Program-made: the position numbers and the translations under genes
Shown here: in pieces, positions 53,229 through 62,202 of the stretch
How positions within the stretch are numbered: the stretch's first letter is position 1
Layout of the letters: each line of letters starts with the position of its first letter
Assembly (NCBI GenBank): GCA_002422425.1
Contig: DIVG01000073.1
Span: 197,167-261,166, forward strand
DNA length: 64,000 nucleotides
DNA from: Akkermansiaceae bacterium UBA6138
GTDB lineage: Bacteria; Verrucomicrobiota; Verrucomicrobiia; Verrucomicrobiales; DEV007
Reading direction: 5' to 3'
The notes under the pieces: model-generated
The model's input: the letters and a program-made list of their open reading frames with translations, nothing else
Told to the model about the DNA's origin: nothing
The model's database searches: none

Positions 53229-54407
53229 TCAGTCCGCCGCCGCGGTCTCACTCGCCTTCCGCAGCATCACCTGGAGGTGCGGGGTGTAGAGCTCGGGCTC
53301 AAGGAGGAAGGAGTCATGGCCCTTCTCCGAATGAACCGTGAGGAAGAGATGGGGCACGCCGGCACCGCGCAGCTTTTCCACGAGAGCGGCCTGCTCTTCG
53401 GGATAAAAGCAATAGTCCTCGTCGATGCTGAAGACGAGGTATTGATGGCCGGCCTCGCGCGAGCGACCGAAGAGCTCGTCGGCATCTTCCGCCCCCGCCT
53501 CGATCACCGGGTCATAACGGCTCCACATCTCGCAGATGCGCAGGTACGTGTTGGCATCGAAACGATCGGTAAATTTTTTCCCCTGATGGAGCATGTAGCT
53601 CTCAACGTGGTCATGAGCCTGATACCAGGAGAAGCGATCCCCCGGCTGAACGACGTCCTTGCTGGCGCGCCGCTCGATCGCGTCGAGGTGGACGAAAGTC
53701 TTGTGACTGATCATCCGCGCGAGAGCGAGGCCTGTCTCGGGCGCGCCGCTGTCATAATACTCGCCCGACCGGAAACGCGGGTCATTCTCGATCGCGAGGA
53801 TCTGCTCAAGCAGGATGATGCGGTTGAGCACCGTCGTCTTCACCCCGGTCGCGAGCGGCACAATCAGCCGGACCCGCTCCGGGTAAAGTGTCGCGAAGGT
53901 GACGCAACTGAGCCCGCCGGTCGACGGTCCCACGACCGCGAGGAGCTGCCCGATCCCGAGGGCATCAAGGAGAAGCGCCTGGCTGCGAACGATGTCGCTC
54001 ACCATAATGCGGGGGAAAGCGGCACCGTATCGTTTCCCCGTGGCGGGGTTGAGGCTGGCCGGCCCCGTCGATCCATAGCAGCCGCCCACGTAGTTGGCGC
54101 AGATCACAAAATACTGATTTGTATCAAGCGCCTTTCCGGGGCCGATGAAGAGATTCCACCAGCCATCCTCACATTCGCGGGTCCAGAAAGCGTTGCCTTT
54201 TACCCCCGGATTGTAGCCTGCGGCATGCTGGCTTCCGGAAAAGGCGTGGAAAAGCAGGATCGCATTCGACCGCGTCTCATTGAGCTCACCGTAGGTTTCG
54301 TAGGCGAGTTCAACGTGATCGAGAGAGGCCCCGGAACGGAAGACAAAGGGCTGCTCCGCTGTCGCGATGGTCTGGAACTGGGTTTCAATCTGTCCGATTT
54401 CACTCAT
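53229..54407 (-). CDS. metX: MetX-family homoserine O-acyltransferase
   Basis: 392 residues of alpha/beta-hydrolase fold. Family segments: LLFHAFSGSQHAAG, WWNLFIGPGKALDTNQYFVI, NYVGGCYGSTGP, SFPRI-like AAFPRIMVSDIVRSQ, the triad Ser in VGPSTGGLS, Asp in FSIDEDYCFYPEEQ and His in EKGHDSFL. It transfers an acyl group to homoserine in methionine synthesis. The nucleophile elbow (GPSTGG) differs from the usual GGSMGG, so acyl or acceptor specificity may differ. The ATG at 54407 fits the family; an earlier ATG at 54464 adds an unconserved stretch. No metW or sulfhydrylase adjoins. Confidence 0.9.
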   Translation of the reverse strand: MSEIGQIETQFQTIATAEQPFVFRSGASLDHVELAYETYGELNETRSNAILLFHAFSGSQHAAGYNPGVKGNAFWTRECEDGWWNLFIGPGKALDTNQYFVICANYVGGCYGSTGPASLNPATGKRYGAAFPRIMVSDIVRSQALLLDALGIGQLLAVVGPSTGGLSCVTFATLYPERVRLIVPLATGVKTTVLNRIILLEQILAIENDPRFRSGEYYDSGAPETGLALARMISHKTFVHLDAIERRASKDVVQPGDRFSWYQAHDHVESYMLHQGKKFTDRFDANTYLRICEMWSRYDPVIEAGAEDADELFGRSREAGHQYLVFSIDEDYCFYPEEQAALVEKLRGAGVPHLFLTVHSEKGHDSFLLEPELYTPHLQVMLRKASETAAAD

Positions 54408-54523
54408 CAAATTCGAGGGTGCCAAGGCTAAACCACATGTGACGCCCCCGCCACCTATTTGCATGTCATAACGGGACGGTTAAGGCGTGGTTGCGCGGGC
54501 GCTGCTTTCGATTTAGTTCTTGA

Positions 54524-55147
54524 GTGAGCATTTTTGATCGATTCATCTCCCGCCCCGATGCGGGTGAGCCCGTATCGCCGGACGGCCTCCGCCTCGTCGT
54601 CGGCCTGGGCAACCCGGGACCGGAGTATGAGAAGACCCGGCACAACATCGGCTTTGACCTGGTCGAGAGGCTCGCCGCAGAACGCGGGCTCAAGTGGACG
54701 AAAGAACACAAATTCCGCTCAAAGGTGGCCGCGCGCGGGAAGGACCTCGTCTTCGCCAAGCCGCTCACTTACATGAACCTGAGCGGAAACGCGGTCGCCC
54801 GGCTCATGCGCGACCACAAGCTCCGCAGCGATCAGATCCTCATCGTTTATGACGATATTTCCCTCCCCCCGGGTAGTCTCCGTTTCCGAGCGAACGGTTC
54901 GGCCGGCGGGCACAACGGGATCAAATCCATTATCGACTATCTCGGGACCGAAGCATTTCCCCGCCTTCGTATCGGAATCGGGGCAAAGGCCGGCGACAGC
55001 CCTCTCACGGACCACGTTTTGGGCCGCTTCAGCGCGGAAGAATGGCCCGAAATGGAAAAAGTCCTAGCGATTGCTGTAGATGGAGTAAATTGTGCCCTTT
55101 CCGCAGGACTGGACTCGGCCATGAACCAGTACAACCGGCGGGCTTAA
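54524..55147 (+). CDS. pth: Peptidyl-tRNA hydrolase
   Basis: 207 residues. Hallmarks: VVGLGNPGPEYEKTRHNIGF with the catalytic His, FAKPLTYMNLSG, VYDDISLPPGSLRFR and GSAGGHNGIKSI. It frees tRNA from peptides that drop off the ribosome. The start is GTG at 54524 with a TTTAGT box six bases upstream and no Shine-Dalgarno. The N-terminal ~20 residues precede the usual family start. Followed by rpsF after 57 bp. Confidence 0.95.
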   Translation: MSIFDRFISRPDAGEPVSPDGLRLVVGLGNPGPEYEKTRHNIGFDLVERLAAERGLKWTKEHKFRSKVAARGKDLVFAKPLTYMNLSGNAVARLMRDHKLRSDQILIVYDDISLPPGSLRFRANGSAGGHNGIKSIIDYLGTEAFPRLRIGIGAKAGDSPLTDHVLGRFSAEEWPEMEKVLAIAVDGVNCALSAGLDSAMNQYNRRA

Positions 55148-55204
55148 ATTTAACGCTTACAGCGAACCGGCAATATCGTTGGATTGAACTCCAAGCATCA
55201 GCTT

Positions 55205-55492
55205 ATGAAACGCAAATACGAAGGGATCTACATCCTCAAACTCCAGGGGCAGGACGAAGGAATCGACGAAATGGTGGGTAAAATCACCAAGGAACTCGAG
55301 TCAAGCGGAGCCAAACTCGACAAAATCGAGCGCCTCGGCCGCAAGGAATTTGTCTTCCCGAACAACGCGAAGCAAAAACACGGCTACTACGTGCAGTATC
55401 ATTTCGAAGCGGATCCGTCCGCAATCAACGAGGTGGAATCGCACCTCAAGCTGAACGAACAGGTCATGCTGCAGCACTACCGCCGCCTCTGA
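55205..55492 (+). CDS. rpsF: 30S ribosomal protein S6
   Basis: 95 residues. The S6 fold is shown by MKRKYEGIYILKLQG at the start, LDKIERLGRKEFVFP and YYVQYHFEADPSAINEVE. It binds the central domain of 16S rRNA with S18. The ATG at 55205 is chosen because the family begins there. Usual partners ssb, rpsR and rplI do not follow; a 315-bp gap and a helicase gene do. Confidence 0.93.
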   Translation: MKRKYEGIYILKLQGQDEGIDEMVGKITKELESSGAKLDKIERLGRKEFVFPNNAKQKHGYYVQYHFEADPSAINEVESHLKLNEQVMLQHYRRL

Positions 55493-55807
55493 TTTCCATC
55501 CGGTCGGCGGATTAACCGTCAGGGCTTTTTTACGCCCGGCGGTCTTCTCCGCCCTCGCTATAAAAGCCTCCTCTGGCCTATACCATGGGGGGCTTTCTCG
55601 TTTTTGTGCGGGTGGCATCGGGATTTCACCGGGCCCGGGACGCGGCGTTCCGAACGGTTGACGCTGACGAAAGGCTGGGCCAAGTTACCCGCCCTCGTTT
55701 CCGGCTAATCGTCTTCCCGGCCGCAACGCCCTCTCTCTCCGTTTGACCAGGTGGCATCCCTTCAGCATGCCGTTTCTTAACCCCTCTCTCTCCTCTTTAT
55801 ATCCTTT
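55493..55807. other. 315-bp gap between rpsF and the SNF2 gene
   Basis: No convincing coding frame. It contains the hairpin described separately, and pyrimidine-rich DNA just before the helicase start. A TTTATA-like box lies six bases before the ATG at 55808. No tRNA or repeat was seen. Confidence 0.6.
55563..55605 (+). terminator. Probable terminator of rpsF
   Basis: AAAGCCTCC (55563-55571) pairs with GGGGGCTTT (55588-55596, one G-U) around a 16-base loop. TTTTT follows at 55601-55605. Confidence 0.45.
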
Positions 55808-58800
55808 ATGAACGTAGATCGCGCGACGCTCGACTTCCTTAATTCATTCTCGCAAGACGAAAAGAAAGAAGGCCAGCGCCTTCACGACGAAGGGGCCGTC
55901 ACGCAGATTTTCGGGAATCATCTCCTCATCCAGGGGCGTATCGAAGACGAGGACTGGTCGTGCCGCACCCGCATCCAGCTGCAGGGAAACGAATGGATCG
56001 GCGAAGCCGATGAAAAGAGCGACTCGGGCCGTGCCGCCCTCTACGCGACGATGCTCGAGAAAGTCGCCCGCAAGGGAGACCTTCCCGAAGCGCCCAACGA
56101 GGTCGGGGAGAAAACGCTCACCGAAGTGATCGAAGACAAACTCGGGCGCGGTCTCACCGGCGAAGAGGACGAATACCTGGGCAAGATCGAGCGCCGCTAC
56201 CGTCGCTTCGAACTCGAGCGCGAGATCTTCGATTCTGATATCGTTCGCCTAAATCCCCGCTGGCCCGTCGACAGCTTCGAGCCGCTTATTCTCTGGCCGA
56301 CTCCGCCCACGGACATCGTCGAGTTCTGGAACTACGTCGCCCACGCCTTTGAAAAGGGGAACTTCGACTTCCCCGACTTCCTTGAAGTAATCACCGATCG
56401 TGAATGGACCCGCGAGCGCATGGAGGCGTGGGAGAAACGCCGCGAAGAGAGTGAGTGGCGTTATCAGGTCGAGGTCTTTGAAAAGCGCCCCGCCGAAGAG
56501 CCCGTCGAACTCGTTGAGTTCCGTCTCCGCATCAGCACCCGCGAAGCACGCCTCATGATTCGCACGGGAGAGACGGGCTCTTTTGAGCGCATCGCCGATC
56601 AGGAGCAATTCACCCGCCTCGAAGAGCGCTACACCAACGGTGGCCTGCGCATGACGGGTCCCTGCGAGATTCTCTGGAGCAAGTTCATCCATGCTGCGGC
56701 GAAGGATGAGTCGAGCGACGGCGGCCTTATTCTCGACAAGATCGAGAACTGCCGCTTTCTCAATCGCCTCTTCCATCAGCCCGAACTCGACGGGCTTATC
56801 GTCAATCTCGACGAAATCCCCTTCCGCATCGCGGAAAAGCCGCTCCACTGGACCTGTCGTGCCGACTCCATGGGCGGCGACGATTACGAGATGCAGCTCC
56901 TTACCGGCGACGACCGTGACGTCTCACACACCGTTCGCCTCCTCCCCGGCGACGAGTCCCTCTACATGAGTGACGAATGGGTATTCCGCGGACCTGAACA
57001 CTGGGTCAAGGCGGAAACCCTGATCGACCCGCGCGTTGTCATTCCTCGCAGCGTCATCGAGAGCGAATCGGGGGTCGCCTTCCTCTACCGGCTGAACTCG
57101 GCCATTCCAGAGGTTTTAGAGAAGAAAATCAAGGAAGAGAAACTGCGCATTATCTTTGAGCTCAGCATTTCCTCGAGTGCAACCGGCGCCTCAAGCGAGC
57201 ACATGATCATGAAAATCATGGCAGCGAACAGCGACGAGACCCGCGAGGAAATCCTCGGTCGCGAGGGCTGGGAAGTGGTGAAACACCAGAAGGGCGAAGC
57301 CGACATCCTCTACCGCTACGACCGCAATCTGCAGCGCCGCGTCGGACGCTTCATCGCCCCGATGCAGCCGACCTACGACGGCAACCTCGGCTGCTACCGC
57401 GCCCGGGTGACGAAAAATTTTCCCGAAAAATACGCCGAGTGGCTCGGGTCACTGCCGTCTGATATTGAGATCCGCGCCGACAAGGACCTCGCTACCCTCG
57501 AAGCCGATCCGATCGAGGCCCAGGTCTCCTTTGAGGTCGTCGATGAAGAGATCGACTGGTTCGACCTCAAGGTTGTCGTCAAAGTCGACGGCATGGACCT
57601 CACTCAGGAGGAGATCCGTGCCCTCGTCCAGGCCCGCGGCCAGTTCGTCCGTATGGATCGCGGCGGATGGCTGCGCCTGAAAATGAATCTCAGCGAAGAG
57701 CAGCAGATCGCCGTTTCCAAAATCGGCCTTGATCCCTTCGATCTCACCGGCGAAGTCCACCGCCTCCACGCCCTCCAGCTCGCCGAACCGGCCGCCCGGG
57801 AAGTCTTCGACGCAAAGGCCTGGGAGCGCATCACCGAACGCGCCAAAAACCTCAAACTCCAGGTCCGCCCCGAGATCCCGCCGGGACTCAACGTCAATCT
57901 GCGCCCCTATCAGATCGAAGGTTTCCACTTCCTTGCTTATCTCTCCACTAACCAGTTCGGCGGCATCCTCGCCGACGACATGGGTCTCGGAAAAACGATC
58001 CAGTCCCTCACCTGGCTGCTCTGGTTGCGCGAGCAAGCCGGGGAAGGCGCTCCACCAAGCCTCGTCGTCTGTCCGAAATCGGTCCTCGACGTTTGGGGGG
58101 ATGAGGTCAAAAAAGCCGCTCCTTCCATCCGCGTCCAGGTGCTCCGCAACAAGGTCGAGCTCGAGGTCGACCGCCTCGGCAAGGACATTGACCTGCTCGT
58201 CATCAACTACAGCCAGCTGCGCACCTGTGCCGACGAGCTCAAGCCGATGAAATGGCTCGGGATTATTCTCGACGAAGGCCAGCAGATCAAAAATCCCGAT
58301 TCCAAAGCCGCCAAATCAGCCCGCGCCCTCGACGGACAAAACCGGCTCGTCCTTACGGGAACGCCGATCGAAAACCGCCTTCTCGACGTCTGGAGTCTCA
58401 TGGGCTTCGCGATGCCGGGCATCCTCGGCGATCGTAAGTACTTCCGCGACAACTTCGACAAGAAGAAAGACGGTCAGTCGCAAACACGCCTCACCGCACG
58501 CCTCAGGCCGTTCCTGCTCCGCCGCACCAAGGGCGAAGTTGCCCTCGACCTGCCGCCCAAGATCGAGGAGGACGTCTTCTCAGAAATGGAGACCCTGCAG
58601 CAGCAGCTCTACCGCGCCGAACTAGAGCGCATTCAGAAAGTCCTCCTCGGGATCGAGAATGACGAGAGCCTGCGCAAGAACAGCTTTGTCATCCTCCAGG
58701 GGCTCATGCGCCTGCGTCAGATCTGCTGTCACCCCGGACTGATCGACGCCAAGCACCGCTACGAGGAAAGCGCCAAACTCAACGCCCTTTTCTACCTCCT

Positions 58801-59320
58801 CGACCAGCTCCACGAAGAAGGGCACAAAGTCCTCGTCTTCAGCCAGTTCGTCTCGATGCTCGACATCATCAAAGAAGAGCTTGAAGACCGCGACCGGCCT
58901 TACAGCTACCTCACCGGCCAGACAAAAAACCGCCACGAAGTCATCAGCGATTTCCAGGAGACCAAAGAACCCAAGGTCTTTCTTCTCTCCCTCAAAGCGG
59001 GCGGCAGCGGCTTGAACCTTACCTCGGCCAGCTACGTCATTCTCTATGATCCCTGGTGGAACCCCGCCGTGGAAAACCAGGCGATTGACCGATGCCACCG
59101 TATCGGACAGGAGAGCAAAGTGAACGCCTACCGCCTCCTCATGCGGGACAGCGTAGAGGAAAAGATCCGTATTCTTCAGCAGCAAAAAAGCGAAATGATG
59201 ACGAGTGTGCTGGGAGAAGAGGGCTTCACCCGGAATCTCGAAATGGACGACCTGAAATTCCTCTTCAGTGATGGAACCGTCGATCAAAAGGAGATCAAAA
59301 GAACGAAGCTCGCGGAGTAG
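55808..59320 (+). CDS. SNF2-family helicase/ATPase
   Basis: 1170 residues. The C-terminal half is a complete SNF2 motor: ADDMGLGKTIQSLTWLLW (motif I, about residue 722), LVVCPKSVLDVW, DEGQQIKNPDSKAAK (motif II as DEGQ), LTGTPIENRLLDVWSL, LKAGGSGLNLTSAS and DRCHRIGQ. The N-terminal ~690 residues are unusually long. Their start (about 10-75) has a SWIM-like layout, but only one Cys is seen where the zinc ligands would be. Probable DNA-translocating chromatin-like or repair enzyme. ATG at 55808, single gene. Confidence 0.93.
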   Translation: MNVDRATLDFLNSFSQDEKKEGQRLHDEGAVTQIFGNHLLIQGRIEDEDWSCRTRIQLQGNEWIGEADEKSDSGRAALYATMLEKVARKGDLPEAPNEVGEKTLTEVIEDKLGRGLTGEEDEYLGKIERRYRRFELEREIFDSDIVRLNPRWPVDSFEPLILWPTPPTDIVEFWNYVAHAFEKGNFDFPDFLEVITDREWTRERMEAWEKRREESEWRYQVEVFEKRPAEEPVELVEFRLRISTREARLMIRTGETGSFERIADQEQFTRLEERYTNGGLRMTGPCEILWSKFIHAAAKDESSDGGLILDKIENCRFLNRLFHQPELDGLIVNLDEIPFRIAEKPLHWTCRADSMGGDDYEMQLLTGDDRDVSHTVRLLPGDESLYMSDEWVFRGPEHWVKAETLIDPRVVIPRSVIESESGVAFLYRLNSAIPEVLEKKIKEEKLRIIFELSISSSATGASSEHMIMKIMAANSDETREEILGREGWEVVKHQKGEADILYRYDRNLQRRVGRFIAPMQPTYDGNLGCYRARVTKNFPEKYAEWLGSLPSDIEIRADKDLATLEADPIEAQVSFEVVDEEIDWFDLKVVVKVDGMDLTQEEIRALVQARGQFVRMDRGGWLRLKMNLSEEQQIAVSKIGLDPFDLTGEVHRLHALQLAEPAAREVFDAKAWERITERAKNLKLQVRPEIPPGLNVNLRPYQIEGFHFLAYLSTNQFGGILADDMGLGKTIQSLTWLLWLREQAGEGAPPSLVVCPKSVLDVWGDEVKKAAPSIRVQVLRNKVELEVDRLGKDIDLLVINYSQLRTCADELKPMKWLGIILDEGQQIKNPDSKAAKSARALDGQNRLVLTGTPIENRLLDVWSLMGFAMPGILGDRKYFRDNFDKKKDGQSQTRLTARLRPFLLRRTKGEVALDLPPKIEEDVFSEMETLQQQLYRAELERIQKVLLGIENDESLRKNSFVILQGLMRLRQICCHPGLIDAKHRYEESAKLNALFYLLDQLHEEGHKVLVFSQFVSMLDIIKEELEDRDRPYSYLTGQTKNRHEVISDFQETKEPKVFLLSLKAGGSGLNLTSASYVILYDPWWNPAVENQAIDRCHRIGQESKVNAYRLLMRDSVEEKIRILQQQKSEMMTSVLGEEGFTRNLEMDDLKFLFSDGTVDQKEIKRTKLAE

Positions 59321-59426
59321 GCCCTTAGCGCTATAACAAGTCACACGGTCCGGCCTCTGCGGTGCCGCCGCCTTTTCCGGCAAAGCCCCAAACGCTCCCC
59401 TGCGCGTCACGACCCGAAGCGCGGAC

Positions 59427-59456
59427 TTGCCTTCGGTCTGGAGAGGCTTTCATTAT
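59427..59456 (+). promoter_or_regulatory. Promoter of the exported peroxiredoxin gene
   Basis: TTGCCT (59427-59432), 18-base spacer, CATTAT (59451-59456), then six bases to the ATG at 59463. Each box has four consensus matches. No Shine-Dalgarno is present. Confidence 0.4.
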
Positions 59457-59462
59457 GGACGA

Positions 59463-59978
59463 ATGAAAAAACTCTTCTATCTTCTTACGATGATTCCCCT
59501 TGGCCTCTTTTCACCCTCTTTTTCCGACGCAGCGCCCCTCGAAGTGGGAGCTGAAGCGCCGACTGTCCTCACCGTCAATCAACATGGCGAGCCGGTCAAT
59601 CTGGGCAAGGAGCTTGCCGAGGGGATCAGCCTCGTCTACTTCTACCCGAAGGCCGACACTCCGGGCTGCACGAAGCAGGCCTGCAACCTCCGTGATGCTT
59701 TCGAAGAAGTAAAAAAGGCCGGCATCAAAGTCTTCGGCGTCTCCGCCGATTCGCCGGAAGAACAGCTCGCCTTTGCGGCCAAATTTTCCCTCCCCTTCAC
59801 CCTGCTCGCCGACAAAGCCGGGGAGGTCATCGCCGCCTTCGGCGTCCCGGCGAACGACCGGGGTTTCGCCTCCCGCCAGAGCTTCCTCATCAAGGACGGA
59901 AAAGTCATCTGGCGTGATCTCAAGGCGGACCCGACAACTCAGGCGGAAGACGCCATCGCCGCCGCGAAAGCGGACTGA
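59463..59978 (+). CDS. Exported BCP/PrxQ-type peroxiredoxin
   Basis: 171 residues with a signal peptide (FYLLTMIPLGLFSPSFSDAA). The peroxidatic Cys is in YFYPKADTPGCTKQACNLRD, with the resolving Cys five residues later, the PrxQ arrangement. The rest (FTLLADKAGEVIAAFGV, RQSFLIKDGKVIW) completes the fold. It would detoxify peroxides in the periplasm, with reducing power perhaps from the DsbD-like protein. The ATG at 59463 starts the signal. Confidence 0.92.
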   Translation: MKKLFYLLTMIPLGLFSPSFSDAAPLEVGAEAPTVLTVNQHGEPVNLGKELAEGISLVYFYPKADTPGCTKQACNLRDAFEEVKKAGIKVFGVSADSPEEQLAFAAKFSLPFTLLADKAGEVIAAFGVPANDRGFASRQSFLIKDGKVIWRDLKADPTTQAEDAIAAAKAD

Positions 59979-60020
59979 TGCGGCGGGATCTTCACTGAAG
60001 CCCCCGTTACCTGACGAGAC

Positions 60021-60530
60021 TCAGCCCGCCGCCAGGCGGGCCTTGAGTTCACGCAGCTCCTGATCCACCGTGGCCAGATACTGTGAGGTCGCCTTGAGTC
60101 GTTTTGTCGTCAGCTTGGCGATGAACTCGTAGAGGCAGGCGTAAAAGGGCGCGTTTTCCTCTTTGGGAAGGATGTGCTGCAGGAATTTTTGATCGACCGC
60201 CAGACAGAAGGCCTCTTTCACCGCGACGACCGAGGCGGATCGCACCTCGTCCTCAAGCGCGGCCAATTCGCCGAAGATATCGCCGGACTGGTTCATCGTC
60301 ACGAGTTGTTCACCGCCCTTTACCACCGCAACCTCGCCGGCGAGAAGGATGAAAATGCGGGAGGCCTCGTCGCCCTCCGCGATGATGACATCTCCGGGCT
60401 CGCACTCGATAAAGGCAGCGGCATGGAGGACCTGGTCGAGGTGTTCTTTGGAGAAGGCTTCAAGGAAAGGGACCTCCAGCAGGGGGGCCGGGATATCGTC
60501 CTCGTCGTGGATGTAGGCGTACTCTTGCAC
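60021..60530 (-). CDS. Cyclic-nucleotide-binding domain protein
   Basis: 169 residues if started at GTG 60530. The CNB domain covers about 20-135: VIIAEGDEASRIFILLAGEV, then the phosphate-binding cassette FGELAALEDEVRSASVVA with Glu and Arg in place. A C-terminal helix (KRLKATSQYLATVDQELREL) could be a dimerisation or effector helix. No HTH is present, so it is not a CRP-type regulator. A longer reading to ATG 60647 would include the amt terminator hairpin in its first codons and is disfavoured; the consensus promoter directly before 60530 supports the short form. Confidence 0.85.
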   Translation of the reverse strand: MQEYAYIHDEDDIPAPLLEVPFLEAFSKEHLDQVLHAAAFIECEPGDVIIAEGDEASRIFILLAGEVAVVKGGEQLVTMNQSGDIFGELAALEDEVRSASVVAVKEAFCLAVDQKFLQHILPKEENAPFYACLYEFIAKLTTKRLKATSQYLATVDQELRELKARLAAG

Positions 60531-60536
60531 GGCGGA

Positions 60537-60565
60537 ATTATAGGTTTTCAGATCGCTGCTGTCGA
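60537..60565 (-). promoter_or_regulatory. Near-consensus promoter directly before the CNB gene
   Basis: Reverse strand TCGACA (60565-60560), 17-base spacer, TATAAT (60542-60537, perfect). Six bases separate it from GTG at 60530, so the first transcribed base would be the start codon. Confidence 0.65.
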
Positions 60566-60609
60566 GTTCTGTTCTCCGGGGTAACCGTTTTTCGGTAAGG
60601 AGGCGGTTC

Positions 60610-60645
60610 GCGAAAACAAACGCGGCAGGGTTCTCACCCTGCCGC
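60610..60645 (-). terminator. Rho-independent terminator of the ammonium transporter gene
   Basis: A perfect 10-bp stem (60622-60631 with 60636-60645) around TCTC is followed on the reverse strand by TTTGTTTT. It lies 41 bp after the amt stop. A T-run on the other side makes it usable in both directions. Confidence 0.8.
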
Positions 60646-60685
60646 ATTTTTCAAGTAGTTCCGACAGTGGGAAGTCTGACGATAC

Positions 60686-62119
60686 TCACTGGATATGGTA
60701 GGCCGGTGCTCCGTGCTCGGCCACATCGAGACCCTCGTGCTCCTCCTCATCGCTGACGCGAACCCCGATCGTCAGCTTAAGGATGAGGAACACGACGAAG
60801 GAAAAGACGAACGCAGCAAGACCTACGGCGAGAACACCCAATAACTGCCCGCCAAGGAAGAATTGCTTTTCGTCCCCTTCACCCACCACTTCAAAAATGG
60901 CGGCCGCGAGGATACCCCAGACACCACAGACACCGTGGACGGAGATAGCCCCAACCGGATCATCGATGCGGATTTTATCAAAGAAGAGCACCGAGAAAAC
61001 CACGATGATACCGGCGATGAGCCCGATCATCATCGCGCCCGACGGGGAGACGATGTCCGCGTTGGCGGTGATACCCACGAGACCGGCAAGGAAACCGTTG
61101 AGGGTCATCGAGAGATCGGGCTTCTTCAGCACGATCCAGGAAACGAGAATCGCACCGAGCGCACCGGTACAGGCCGCCAGCGCCGTGGTGGTGAAGACAA
61201 GACCGAGAGGGCCGGGAGCCGCCGAGAGGACCGAACCGCCGTTGAAGCCGAACCAACCGAAGAAGAGCAGGAAAACACCCACCGCAGCCAGAGGCATGCT
61301 GTGCCCGAGGATGGGCTTGATTCCGTCTTTGGTGTATTTGCCTTTGCGGGCACCTAAGAGAATAACGCAGGCGAGAGCGGCAAATCCGCCGAAGGCATGC
61401 ACCACCGCCGAGCCGGCGAAGTCTTTGAAGCCGTTGCCACCGTTGAGGCCACCCATCCAGCCGCCGCCCCAGTGCCAGGAACCAACGATGGGATAGGCGA
61501 GCCCCACAAGCAGAGTCGCGAAGATCATGAAGGCAGGGAGCTTGATCCGCTCGGCCACCGCACCGGAGACGATCGTCGCGGCAGTCGCAGCAAACATGGC
61601 CTGAAAAATGAAGTCACCGTAACCGGTCATGGCCAGCGCGAGGCCTCCATAGCCCCATCCGTCTCCGCCATCGGCATTAAGATCACCGATAGGAGCGCCG
61701 ATCGAGAGCCAGCCGTTGAAATCACCGGGGTAATGAGTGTTGAATCCGATTAGGGCGTAAGACACAATCCCGATCGCAATGATGAAGCTGTTCTTGAAGA
61801 GGATGTTGACCGTGTTCTTCGATTGGGTCAGTCCCACTTCGAGAGTGGCGAACCCGAGGTGCATGATGAAGACCATCGCTGCGGCAATGACGGTCCACAG
61901 CATCGAGACGGTGAAGAAGTCAAAAGCCGGGGCGAACTCCGCACCGGACGACTCCACCAGTTCGAGGTAGTCGTCCACTGGACCGGCCTCGGGCTCAGCC
62001 TCCGCAGCCGCAGGTGCCGCTGCCGGGGCCGCCTCCTGGGCGTTCAGGTTTCCAAACGTAAACGGCACCGCGACAAGGGCGGCCAACAACAAGGTTTTCA
62101 GGTTGAATGTATATCTCAT
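60686..62119 (-). CDS. amt: Ammonium transporter (Amt family)
   Basis: 477 residues. A signal peptide (TLLLAALVAVPFTFGNLNA) and a 35-residue Ala/Glu/Pro-rich stretch precede eleven membrane helices. Family marks: LGFATLEVGLTQSKN, GNGFKDFAGSAVVHAFGG with the first pore His, LGHSMPLAAVGVFLLFFGWFG and ISVHGVCGVWG with the second His region. It forms the trimeric ammonium channel. No glnK/PII gene follows, although a PII partner is usual. A sigma-54 promoter lies 68-82 bp upstream, consistent with nitrogen control. Confidence 0.95.
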   Translation of the reverse strand: MRYTFNLKTLLLAALVAVPFTFGNLNAQEAAPAAAPAAAEAEPEAGPVDDYLELVESSGAEFAPAFDFFTVSMLWTVIAAAMVFIMHLGFATLEVGLTQSKNTVNILFKNSFIIAIGIVSYALIGFNTHYPGDFNGWLSIGAPIGDLNADGGDGWGYGGLALAMTGYGDFIFQAMFAATAATIVSGAVAERIKLPAFMIFATLLVGLAYPIVGSWHWGGGWMGGLNGGNGFKDFAGSAVVHAFGGFAALACVILLGARKGKYTKDGIKPILGHSMPLAAVGVFLLFFGWFGFNGGSVLSAAPGPLGLVFTTTALAACTGALGAILVSWIVLKKPDLSMTLNGFLAGLVGITANADIVSPSGAMMIGLIAGIIVVFSVLFFDKIRIDDPVGAISVHGVCGVWGILAAAIFEVVGEGDEKQFFLGGQLLGVLAVGLAAFVFSFVVFLILKLTIGVRVSDEEEHEGLDVAEHGAPAYHIQ

Positions 62120-62186
62120 ATTTCTTTTGGTTAGTTCACAAGGGGTTCATTGAGAATCTCTCGCTCCCGGTTCAAGACCCGAAGAA

Positions 62187-62201
62187 GCACCCAGCGTGCC
62201 A
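62187..62201 (-). promoter_or_regulatory. Sigma-54 promoter of amt
   Basis: On the reverse strand TGGCAC-N5-GTGC occupies 62201-62187. The -24 GG and -12 GC doublets have the exact spacing required by sigma-54. Against the TGGCAC-N5-TTGC consensus only one base differs. The predicted start, near 62175, leaves a leader of about 56 bases. Confidence 0.7.
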
Positions 62202-62202
62202 A

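Noticed and set aside
62160..62185. Possible tRNA T-arm (GGTTCAAGACC)
   Set aside because: No acceptor, D or anticodon stems can be built around it; it is the amt leader.
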